Origin: Parachlorella kessleri
Lineage: Eukaryota; Chlorophyta; Trebouxiophyceae; Chlorellales; Chlorellaceae
Assembly (NCBI GenBank): GCA_001598975.1
Contig: BBXU01000433.1
Span: 1 to 46,167 of the forward strand
DNA: 46,167 nucleotides
Reading direction: 5' to 3'
Shown here: positions 24,539 through 33,843 of the stretch, piece after piece
How the letters are laid out: each line of letters begins with the position of its first letter
How positions within the stretch are numbered: position 1 is the stretch's first letter
Made by a program: the position numbers and the translations under genes
Notes under the pieces: model-generated
Databases searched by the model: none
What the model was told of the DNA's origin: nothing
Seen by the model: only the letters and a program-made list of their open reading frames with translations

Positions 24539-24805
24539 AGCCCCGTGTCTAGTGTAGTGACACTGCCATAGCAGTGTCAGTGACTAAACCAATATACCAT
24601 CCCTAGATGTACAAGACGTCAGCTGCTCTCTCATGGCACAAAACTGCAATTAGTAGAGTTTATCTTCTCGTGACTGTGAAGCGACCCAGGCGGCTCCCAA
24701 CACGGGGCACCACTGCTGCTGCCAACAAGGCGCCGCCCAGATCCTTCCCTAGGCTGCACAAGCTACCAAGGCCGGCTGCGGCTGCTACCAAGATGCTAAG
24801 GCTGC

Positions 24806-26100
24806 TCAGAAGTCCTGGGGCATCTTGCCGGTGAACTTGACCTGCAGGCACAAACTGGCATGTCAGTTTCGGAAAATCTCCGCATACAAATTACCATCCA
24901 CTCCGCCATGAAGCACGCGGGCCTCATTATTTGAGCCTACACAACCAGATCACCTATATGACAGCCACTATAAATCACAGGTGCACACCGTAACACCCGC
25001 GCCTCCATCCTACATGGCTCGACACCCAGCTTCGCCGTAGCACTCACTGTGATAGGCTGCACGTTCTGGCCAATCCTGCGAGAGTTGGTGTTAGCGGCAA
25101 CGCGGCCAGGGTTGACCTTCTCGGGGTACACGCCGTCCTGCAAGGGAGTTCACAACACGAATCAGCCCTTCCTGCAAAGCTAGGGATAGAGAAACTTGTG
25201 CAACACTAGTCATCTGCTTTAATGCTTCATCTACTATTTTTAACCACTGCGAACTCCCTCCAACAGGAACCAGCACAGAAGTGCAAATCAGCCTCAGGCT
25301 GGCCCATGCTGCACCAGTCGCCCTTGCTGCTCCTCCACACACTCAGCCAGTTGACAACTGAGTAACACATGGTGCCAGAAGCTGTCGCTGACCCTGTAGA
25401 GGGGCTTGGGACCTCAGCCATAACAGAGCACTGAGCCCATACAGCTGTGACTGTCGAATTGCAAGCCTTTCTCAGCAGACTTTCCGCGGCGCGGACCTTG
25501 GGGTGCAGGTACTGAACCTCGCCGTTGGGGAACACACGGTAAATGAAGCCGTTAATCTTGAACTTGTTGCGCAGCTGCGTCAGTAGGGCCATGCACTGCT
25601 CCTTGCGGGACAGCTTGAGCAGGTTGGGGCCCTGGCGCATGATGGCAGCGCCGCCGGTGGGCATCTCAAAAATCTGCTCCTTCTTGGACTCCCAGGTGAT
25701 CACGTGGAACTCCTCCTCCTGCGCCTTCCTCAGTAGACCGCCTGCATGACATGCTTAGCCCCGTCAATGACCTACAAACCCCACACAAGTGAGACCTGAT
25801 CACGGGTTTGCTGCGGCAGCCGGCACCCTACTACGGTAGTGGGCTGAATGACGCCACCCAGCAGCAACGTGGAGCCACCAACTGCAAAGTTGACCGCCTA
25901 CCGGTGCTGCCACCGAAGATGGGGGAGGGGGTGGCGGGGTTCAGGGTGGGAGGCGCCCAGGCCTTCTTCTCCTCAGTAGCGGGCGCTGCCTCGGCGCGCA
26001 CAACGGTGCTCACACGCACAGCCTTCTTGGCCTTGGCGGCGAACACCTGGCTGGTGGCCTTGCCGCACAGGGCGGACTGCATGGTCAGGCAGGCCTGCAT
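24806..26100 (-). CDS. PSAD: photosystem I reaction centre subunit II (PsaD)
   Basis: Four exons on the minus strand: 26100-25902, 25741-25497, 25137-25048, 24841-24806; about 189 aa (Chlamydomonas precursor is about 196). The chosen start gives a 35-40-residue transit peptide ([20 protein letters not shown], then basic [10 protein letters not shown] and the processing-site-like VVRAEA). The mature part is unmistakable: [76 protein letters not shown] and the end [10 protein letters not shown]. PsaD sits on the stromal side of photosystem I and forms the ferredoxin docking site with PsaC and PsaE. An in-frame ATG 99 nt upstream (26199) would add 33 residues of untypical composition, so I treat that part as 5' leader. 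Very sure of identity. Confidence 0.99.
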
Positions 26101-26263
26101 AGCTACGGGTTGTTGTGTGGCAGAGACAACAACAAGGTGTGCAAGTGCAAGGCGACCGCTTGAGACTCTGGCAGGCTGTTTGTGCTCTAGGTGAGACATG
26201 ATTCGCGCGGGTAGTATAGGGTTGAGGTCGTTCCCGCCCTTGAACTCTTTGATCGCCTGGTTG

Positions 26264-26273
26264 AATATTTATT
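26264..26273 (-). promoter_or_regulatory. TATA-like block upstream of PsaD
   Basis: On the coding strand it reads aataaatatt, an isolated AT block in GC-rich sequence about 165 bp before the chosen PsaD ATG. Position fits a core promoter; not proven. Confidence 0.35.
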
Positions 26274-26711
26274 CAGGGTGGCTGGTCGTGCGAACAGAGG
26301 TGACGGCGAACTTGTGGTGACAGGGGCAGTGCATATTTAGCTGTGCGATCACAGCTGTGCTGTCGCCCTACAGGTGTTACTGTGGAATGAGGTCAGCGAC
26401 CCACGGCACTTGTGGTGCGATCAGTTTTTGAACTGCACCCAGCTCAGTTGTCATAGCAGTATCAAGCACTGGTAGGTGCGCTTTACATGTAGTGATCGCT
26501 GAGCAAGGTGCTTGACGGGGTAAAAGTCTTGTGGAAGCAACCTCAGGTCGTGATGATAAAGTGGTCTGCACTGGCCAAGCCTAAGTTCCTGAGCACGGTG
26601 TGAAAGTCTGGCACCAAGCGTGGCTGCCAGGATTTTTCTGCTGTGTGCGTCCTTCTTGGAGTATCACAAGCAGTGCACAGGGAATAGAGAGTGCCTCTGA
26701 CAGGTGCACGG

Positions 26712-26716
26712 TTACA
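26712..26716 (-). terminator. TGTAA polyadenylation signal candidate for the PDCD2-like gene
   Basis: Minus-strand TGTAA about 190 nt after the stop codon of the PDCD2-like gene. Confidence 0.4.
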
Positions 26717-26907
26717 CTCTTGAATGTAATACTCATAGCCTTCTAGTTTGGGGATTTGCTCAGCAGCCAGCCGTTAATGTGGACCTTCACATGTTGCTTG
26801 CCCCAAGCTAGGGTGATAGAGTGGTGCGGGGAGCAACTTTGCTTCAGCACTATGAACTCGGCATGGCTGGAACCCTAGCCTAGGTGCCTCTATATGACAC
26901 TGACAAC

Positions 26908-28625
26908 TCACTCGTTGCCCACAAACACCTGCTCCTCCACGAAAGGTCCGGCGCCCTCTTGTGGCTGACAGCTCCTACTGCAGCTGTACACAGCAACAGT
27001 AGCCCACTCCCAGCTTGCTGGTGGCCGAAGGACCTCGCAACCTCCATCTGCGGTCCCCGCAGCCTCATCACTTCTGCTGTCTAGCTCCTTCCCTCCCTCT
27101 AGCAGCCAGTCTGCTGACTCGTCCAGGTAGTGAATGGCTGGGGCCATCAGCTGCAGCTCGAAGACCAGCGGCGCGCCGCAGGCTGCACAGGGCTGGGGCG
27201 CTGGCAAGGCATCATCTGGCCACAGCGGTGTGCCTCCAAAGCTGCACCAAACAGGGGAGCGATGCTGCCTCTAATTGTTTCTGGAATCCGCTGAAACGAA
27301 TGGGCTGAGCATACCTGGCGGGCCTGGTTCCCCTATCAGCACCACGTCCCGATCTAACACAGCCAAACTTGTCGCTCTGGCAACGGCCAGTGGCGCTGAG
27401 CCAGGCCTCACCTGTACCGGGCGCACTGGTCTGGGCAGGCTGCTAGGCGCTTGGTGAACTTCAGGTAGGCAGGCTTCACCCCACCGCCCTGCCGGGCCTT
27501 GTCTGGGGCATGCAGCACAGCATCCTGCTCATAGCCCTCACCACCCCAGGAGTCACTGGTGCCTTCAATGCTGGGCAGGCATGCTCCGGCCGCAGCAGCA
27601 GCTGCTGCTGCTGCCCCTGCTTGGCTACCCGCACTGGAGCTGCTGCTGACATTGCTGCTGCCATCCACGAGCTCCTGCCCGGATTCCTGCTGGTATTGCA
27701 ACAGCAGCTGCTGCAGGTGCTCTCGCTCCTGCTTCGCAAGCTGCTTGCCTGCTGCTGCCTGGGGCTCGGCCTCTGCTATGAGGTAGAAAGAAGGCAGGCA
27801 GGCCCGCGTATAGCAACCATGCGTCGGAGCAGTACTTGGGCTGGAAGTTACTGTAACCTCGTCAGGGCGAGGCTGGCGGGTCCGCACAGCTGACTGCTGC
27901 TGGGCCTTGTTTGGAGCCTTCTGCGCTGCCTCCAGTGCTGCATTTAGGTCATCAAAATCAAAGGCCGAGGGGGCAGTGCCTTCAGCTGCAGCTGCACCAA
28001 CTCCCCAGCCCCCAGCGGAACCATCACTGGCTTCCCAGCTTGCGTCTTCTACCCCCCAGCAGCCCGAACCACCATCAGCAACTCCCCAACTGTCACCAGC
28101 AGCGTATGGCTCGCTTGCTACTGGTAATCGGCTGGGCTCTTGTCCACCTCCCAAGCAGCCACTGGGCGTGTCACTGCACGCCTTGGCTGCAGGAACTGCG
28201 CTTGGTGGTTGACACCGTATAACCTTCCAGCTGCCCGGGCACTTGTCAGCTACGCAGCCCAGTACATACACGAAGCGCTCTGTAACAGCGGCCCCTGCCT
28301 GGGCAGCAGTCAGCGGCGCATGTGCCTGCACAACATCGTCCAAAACTTGGTGAGGTCAAATGAGTGCCTTGGCTGGGCCTTGCAGCGGCTGAAAGAAGGC
28401 GCCAAAACAACCTGCCTCTTCAACACATGACCACCACCACCCCGCACTTGCCTGCAGCAGAAGGACCAGTGGCGCAGCGCAGCGGGAGCAAAAGTAGTCT
28501 GGGACGTCATGACAGCCAGCGGGAAACACTGGGGTGCCTCCAATTCGCGTGGTATAAGCATCCACCTGGGCGTCAAGCGGGAATAGGTCCCCAGGGCGGC
28601 CAAGCAAGACGGCAGCTTGGGCCAT
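26908..28625 (-). CDS. TSR4: PDCD2 / Tsr4-family protein (uS5 chaperone in 40S assembly)
   Basis: Three exons on the minus strand: 28625-28452, 28325-27412, 27241-26908; about 473 aa. The N-terminal part (VDAYTTRIGGTPVFPAG, PDYFCSRCAAPLVLLL, RFVYVLGCVADKCPGSWKVI) and the C-terminal PDCD2_C domain (FGGTPLWPDDALP, PCAACGAPLVFELQLM, WATVAVYSCSRSC, EEQVFV) match plant and animal PDCD2/PDCD2L, including the paired Cys. The family shields nascent ribosomal protein uS5 (Rps2) and delivers it to pre-40S particles. About 200 residues of low-complexity Ser/Gly/Ala/Gln sequence separate the two halves, including an Ala-rich run. The ATG at 28625 starts MAQAAVLLGRPG. Intron 1 is GC-AG with an ideal donor (CAG|GCAAGT). 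Reading through the possible weak donor near 27870 keeps the frame, so I add no intron there. Start codon is 170 bp from LIP2. Confidence 0.9.
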
Positions 28626-28795
28626 GATAAGCTGTGCTTGTCGATATCGGGGCCGCTGGTGTGGAGGGCACTGGTAAGCGCCCCAACGCTTTCGGCGCCC
28701 TGGTGCGGCGGAGGCAGGCGCAGCAGCATCAGGCGGCAGGGCGAAAGAACGGCTTCCTAACGTATCCAACTTATTGCAACTACATCTTCATATTC
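28626..28795. promoter_or_regulatory. compact divergent promoter region PDCD2-like / LIP2
   Basis: Only 170 bp separate the start codons of two oppositely transcribed genes. No TATA box is visible; the middle is GC-rich. It is the shortest intergenic region in the window, so the two promoters must overlap. Confidence 0.5.
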
Positions 28796-29863
28796 ATGGC
28801 CCTTGGACACTTGCAGCGGGTCTTGCGTGTGACCTGTCTCAACTCAGTCCCAGCTGCCTATGCACCTGTGTTGAGGCTCCAAGAGTTGCTTTGGGAGCAA
28901 AGGAAGGCTGGACTGATACCAGACACGCTTCTACAGCTTGAGGTGCGTGTTTATGCTGCTGGGCCAGGTCTCTGCAAGCCCCTAGGACCCAGCTCCGCTG
29001 CAAGCGGCCTACAGCGCTTTCCCCTTCCCTTGCCCAAGGGCGTCTGAAAATGGCAAAATTTATTTTGTGGTGCAGCACAGCCCTGTGTACACAGTGGGAA
29101 AGCGAGGGCAGGACACAGACTTCAAAACGGACCCCAGCTTTGTGGGTGCTGACGTATTTACGGTGCCCCGTGGCGGCGAGACAACCTTTCACGGCCCTGG
29201 CCAGCTGGTGGTGTACCCCATCGTTAGCCTCAGGCAGCTGGGGGTTGGACCTCGGGCTTATGTGGAGGGTCTTGAGGACACACTAGTGAGGACACTCGGG
29301 CGGTATGGCATCTCTGCCAGGGTGAGCACTGTCAGGCCTTCCAGCTGAGCTGCAGGGATTGTGGGGAACCTTGCTGGTGCCACCAGTATCAGACACTGTG
29401 TCATTATACCAGTAAACTGTAACCAGCTGCCTTGCTGTGCTGCCGAGTGGATGCCTACTCTCTGTTAACCCGCTGTTTTGCGGAGCCACCTGCCAACCTT
29501 CACCCACCTCCGGCGCTGACAACCCTTAACCCTGTCTTGCAGGGCAGGGTGCCCGGCAAAACGGGTGTATGGGTAGGGGACCGGAAGATCGGTGCTGTGG
29601 GCGTGCGGATCTCCCACGGGGTCACCTCCCATGGAGTAGCCCTCAATGTCACCACTGACTTGCAGTTCTACCGGCACATCGTACCTTGTGGGACCCCTGA
29701 CACGGAGGTCACATCGTTGCAGCAAGAGCTGGGACAGTCAGTGCCCCTGCAACAGGTTGCAGAGGGTTTTCTGGATGCTTTCATTGCACAGTTTGGTTAT
29801 GCTACTGCTTTTCAGATAGCAGATGTCATGGACCTTGTCCAACAGTCAGGTGGTAAAGAATAG
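28796..29863 (+). CDS. LIP2: lipoyl(octanoyl) transferase (LipB/LIP2)
   Basis: Three exons: 28796-28942, 29076-29321, 29543-29863; about 237 aa, the usual length. Hallmarks are HSPVYTVGKRG (50-60), RGGETTFHGPGQLVVYP (81-97), the catalytic Lys in DRKIGAVGVRI (Lys146), SHGVALNV and the thioester-forming Cys in VPCGTP (Cys180). The enzyme moves octanoyl from octanoyl-ACP to the lipoyl domains of E2/H proteins, the first step of protein lipoylation before lipoyl synthase. The N-terminus (MALGHLQRVLRVTCLNS) is short, basic and without acids, which fits mitochondrial targeting better than a long plastid transit peptide; location is inferred. It shares a 170-bp divergent promoter region with the PDCD2-like gene. 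Sure of function. Confidence 0.95.
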
Positions 29864-29890
29864 CAGAAGCCTCGTGCTGGCTGTCTGCCA

Positions 29891-29895
29891 TGTAA
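29891..29895 (+). terminator. TGTAA polyadenylation signal candidate for LIP2
   Basis: TGTAA 28 nt after the LIP2 stop codon, in the gene's orientation, followed by a T/G-rich stretch. Confidence 0.4.
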
Positions 29896-30270
29896 TGTTG
29901 TCAGAAGGTGCTAGCCGCCCAGGCATCACAAGGCAAGTGCGCGAGTCTAAAATTTGCAGATTGTCAACTAGAGGAGAGGGCGGCATAGATGGCGCATAGT
30001 TGACAGAGCCTCTTATGGGATGCCGTGCTTTTCTAAACTACTCCCGATTTGCTCCTAGCACATCTTTAAGAAAGACACCTATATTGCAAGCCAGAAACAT
30101 GCATTGCATCCGTGATGCACTGCTACGAATTGCTTCACACTGAAGCGGATTGAGCAAGCTAAGCCCTATATAATTTCAAGCTGACCAAATAATTACCCGA
30201 ATAAGGAGATATGCATACAACGCCAAGAGACAAGCTTGTGTTGACGAACGATGTGCCACAACAGTTTGCA

Positions 30271-30348
30271 TTTGCATCCAGCCCAGCCCTCGGTCCAGCA
30301 ATACCCTATCTCCTCTCTGTTGCACTTCCTGCCACCCTTACTAACAAC
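30271..30348 (+). repeat. dispersed repeat family, copy 4 (intergenic)
   Basis: Diverged copy: gcatccagcccagccctcgg, then ctctctgttgcacttcctgc and caccctta. The 3' end CTGCCACCCTTACTAA is the best-preserved part. Confidence 0.5.
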
Positions 30349-30394
30349 AGCAGTGTCCGCGGCAAACTGCCATGTCACAGCGTTGTTACGTTCC

Positions 30395-33300
30395 TCAATC
30401 TGTTGTGCCAAAGCCCATGTTCCAAAACTCGTCGGGCGTGGCAGGTGGCTGGTAGCGATAGCGGTGGCGCGAGCCAGCCTCCCGCAGCTCATCTCTCGAC
30501 ACCAAGGGACCCGCCAGGGCCGCAGGCACAGTGCCCCCTGCACACACACAGCTAGACAATTGACGCTGTGTTCCCCATCGCCGCTTCATTGTGTTTGTTG
30601 TTACCTGCACATGCATACCACCCCTTATCTTGCACTATTACACTGAAACACCTCGATGTTGGCATTGTAGTTTGGCTGCGCGCAGCATCAGCTGGGTGCA
30701 GCACACCACGTCAGTCTCCTGGCTTAAGCAGGGAATGGTACTCACGTGGGACGTGACCGCAACCAGGGAGCGGCTCTCCGCCAGCAACAGTGCCCCAGGT
30801 TTGCAGTGCCTCGTAGAAACGCTGACATTGTAGGCACTCCGTCCCCTGCATCGCACCCAGCAGTGGGCGGCCTCAGCCAGAAGGCGTTCAAAGGCCAAGC
30901 CCTCAACCGTGGCCGCTGAAAGCCAAAAGGTAGGCACTCCATTTCTGTCAAATCACAGCAGCTTTATTTCAACCTCTTAACTCCGAGGTTAACGGCTGAG
31001 AATTTCAAGTACTACTTGGCTAGCGGAGGTGTTGTCGAGGTCGCAATTCGCAATCGATTCCGTGCATATCCCACCATGTTCTAAACCAGAGCTTGCAAAC
31101 CAAACCCACCTTGAGCTTCTGCCGCTCATCCTGCTTCCGTACCACATCTTGGTATTTGTAACCAGGGCCGCCACTGCCAGTTGGTGCCCCAGGTGGGCCA
31201 CCTTTGCTGCTGTCGATGCTGCCTCGCCGGGAAAACTGGGTGCCAGGTGCCAGTGCCGATGCCACAGCTGCATCCTGCTGCTGCGGCAGCATCTGCAAAG
31301 TGTAGTCTGAAGGAGGCCGGTCATCAACTGCGTCGAACGCACGCTGGTCACAATCACCAGGCCGGGCAACTTTTTTCCAGGCTGGCCCAACCTCGGCTGC
31401 CATGCCAGCAGCCTGTCGCTCCCAGGCTGGGCCCCAGCTGGGGGCTGTGGGGGCATCTAGTGCCAACTGCTTGGCGGGCGCTGCTGATGGATGGCTGATT
31501 GTCTCGGGCGCTCTTTCCGGACATGGGCGCTTCAAGGGCTGCTTGGATTGAGGTGTCCTGGCCAGCTGGTGCAGGGGCTGGAATGTGTCCGGCTGAGTCG
31601 CATCACATACGGCAGCACAGCGAGGTGGCTGCGCTAGCGGCTGCACTAGCACCACTGCAGCCTGTGAAGGGCCCGCTTCGGGCGGTTGCTGCGCAGTTGG
31701 TGAACTTGTTCTCCCTAAGGTTGGAGCAGCTGGCACTGGAGGGCAGCGCCTGGGGGCCGGCGGATTCATGGGCCTTAGCGGCTCTAGTGTGGGAGCTGCA
31801 AGGTCCCAACAAGGGTTCAACAGCGGGCAGCCTGCTGTTTGAGGCTCCCGGGAGTTCTCGCACGAGCCAGCAGGGTTCATGTTAGAGGGTGGACTCCCAG
31901 CCCCCTCCAGCTTTACTGTGGTGGTGGTAACCGCCGGGGCAGGCTGACAATTGCTGGCTGATGGGCAGCTGTGAGGTTCGCCTGCTGTCATTGTTGTCGG
32001 CATGGCCACTGCTTGTGCTGGAAGTTCACCACCTGTAAGGATGGATGCTCCTGCATCCCTGCTGGCCGCCGACTTCAAAGCCTGCTGGGACGGAAGCAGG
32101 TGGGTGCTGCCGGCTTGCTGGGATGGCAATAGGTGACCAGGCTGCTCTACAGCCTGCTGGTCACTGCTTGTGGCACCGCGCCCCTGCCTACTTCCTCCAC
32201 ATCCTGACCGGCCTTGCTGCTCGTCGGCAGGTTCCTTACTGCTGCCTCCTGAAGCGCGTCGGCGCTTGCTGCTCCCACAGACTGGAAGGTCCTGGTCAAC
32301 AGGCTCCCTCTCGCTGTCCGCTGAATCTTGCCAGTGCTCGCCATCGGCAGTGTCTGGTGTCAGCCTGCCGCTAACAGCGGACTGCTGTCCAGGACACGGC
32401 GGAGCCGCCCTGGCTGAGCTCTTGGCGCTCTTCTCTATCTTTAGCCGCGAGTAGGCATTCTTTGTCTGCCGGTAGGCCGCAGCAACTTGAGCAAACAGGT
32501 GCTTGTATTTCGCCCTCCTCTGCAGAAGTGAGTCAAGCCTTCCTCACCTCCCGCAGCGGCATGATCTTACATGCAAACTAATAGTATCAATCCTGAAATG
32601 ATGAGTTGGTCCCCAAACATGTATGAGCTGCAGTCGCCAGTCACTGCTCTTTGGATGAATCTGACACACGAGCACCCTGGTGCCCCCACAGCATATGTGC
32701 GTCTGCACCAACACCGCCTACCTCCAAGGCATGCTTCTTCTCCTGCTGCTCCTTCTCCAACTGCTGCCTGAGCTGAGCCACCTCCTGCTCCAAGTGGGCC
32801 AGCTCTGCTGGTGGATGTGCTGTGCTGTAGGTCGCCAGCTCCTTCTGCAACCGTTGCCGCTCATGCTGCACGGCTGCCAGCTCGCTTTGCAGCTGCTGCC
32901 GCTCCACCTCGGCTGCACGATGATCATAGAGCCTCTGCTGCTGCTCTTGACTTGCTTGCTCCCGACCTTGCTGCAACTCGTCTGCCAGCAATTTGCTGCG
33001 TTGTTCTTCCTGAGCAAGCAACTGCTCCAAACGGTGCCGACTTTCGTCCGCCTCCTTGGACCTGGCTACGCCCGCCTGCCGCTCATCTTCGCAAGCCCTA
33101 GCTGCCACAGCTGCCGCATCCTTCGCTGCTGCGAGCTGCTCGGCAAGACACGCGCTGCGGTCAGCCTGGATTTGCTCCCTGGCCTCCGCTAGCTGAAGCC
33201 GCCGCTGCAGCACTCTCACCTCCTGCTCCAGGCTGCACACCTGGGCTTGCAGCTGGACTACCTGGGCAGCTGCCTCCCTGCATCCCATTCTCGAACGAAT

Positions 33301-33449
33301 TGTCGGCTGGGGGCTAGAGGGACGAGGAGCATGGCCCTGCTTCAAAACGGCAGCAGTTCACACCTGGACTGAGCCTGCAGACGTGCAACGTAGTCCCCGA
33401 ATCCATGCAGCAGTTCAGGAACATCCTCGTTGTTGCAGGGTAAGGACAT
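30395..33449 (-). CDS. COM1: COM1/GR1 (CtIP/Sae2/Ctp1 family) DNA-end-resection factor
   Basis: Five exons on the minus strand: 33449-33364, 33277-32722, 32519-31110, 30845-30746, 30537-30395; about 764 aa. The first exon begins MSLPCNNEDVPELLHGF. Residues about 20-230 form a long coiled coil (heptads of Gln, Leu, Glu), as in the tetramerising N-terminus of CtIP. A long Pro/Ser/Gln-rich disordered middle with a basic KRRR patch follows. The C-terminus carries the family signature: YKYQDVVRKQDERQKL, the zinc-type ECLQCQRFYEAL (Cys688, Cys691), then SRHRYRYQPPATPDEFWNMG (740-759). The RHR motif binds DNA in fission yeast Ctp1. The protein activates Mre11-Rad50-Nbs1 to clip DNA ends for homologous recombination and meiotic Spo11 removal. 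The first exon is my reconstruction and less certain than the rest. The DZIP1-like gene is divergent, 394 bp away. Confidence 0.85.
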
Positions 33450-33843
33450 TATTTCCTAAGCGCCGGGCTGCGGCACTTGTGCCAGCAGTGCCCGCTGCTA
33501 GCGTCCTTTGGGGTCGTGGATGCGCTTTGGTAGGATCGGACACAGCCCCACATCGGGGGACAGCGCAACTGATTTACTTCCTGCGAATGTGCTGCGAGTG
33601 TCTACCCTGCTGAGGAGCCCTGCTATGACTCAAGGGCGCGAGCTCCTCAATCTGCTTCCTGATGGAGTGGCCAGGTGGAGAGAAACTTTAGTGCTTTGTG
33701 GGAGTGTCTGGATGGAGGATTGCGGGACCCATTCAACCCGTCAAACCCATTGGACTTGAGTTGTCAGCTAGTCAGTAGCCCTTCAGCGACGTGCGTGACT
33801 GCAGATTAATTTAGGGAGTACCCTCAGACGCCAACTACGCAGG
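33450..33843. promoter_or_regulatory. divergent promoter region COM1 / DZIP1-like
   Basis: 394 bp between opposite start codons. No TATA box or repeat copy is seen. A short near-duplication (attcaacccgtcaaacccat) lies around 33730-33750. Promoter role is inferred from layout. Confidence 0.4.

Larger units (their letters stand above)
23326..24805. other. convergent 3' region VPS4 / PsaD
   Basis: No gene is recognised in these 1.48 kb. Several TGTAA motifs follow VPS4 (23598-23602, 23739-23743, 23751-23755, 23763-23767), and a minus-strand TGTAA (24534-24538) follows PsaD. Copy 3 of the dispersed repeat lies at 24201-24280. Open frames here (up to about 90 codons) lack family features and conserved structure. 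Confidence 0.6.
26101..26907. other. PsaD promoter and PDCD2-like 3' region
   Basis: About 800 bp lie between two genes on the minus strand. Near PsaD the region is CA/GT-rich leader-like DNA with a TATA-like AT block at 26264-26273. Towards the PDCD2-like gene a minus-strand TGTAA lies at 26712-26716. No coding region is recognised. Confidence 0.5.
29864..30394. other. convergent 3' region LIP2 / COM1
   Basis: This 531-bp spacer contains TGTAA at 29891-29895 (28 nt after the LIP2 stop), an AT-richer stretch around 30100-30210 and copy 4 of the dispersed repeat at 30271-30348. No gene seen. Confidence 0.55.
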
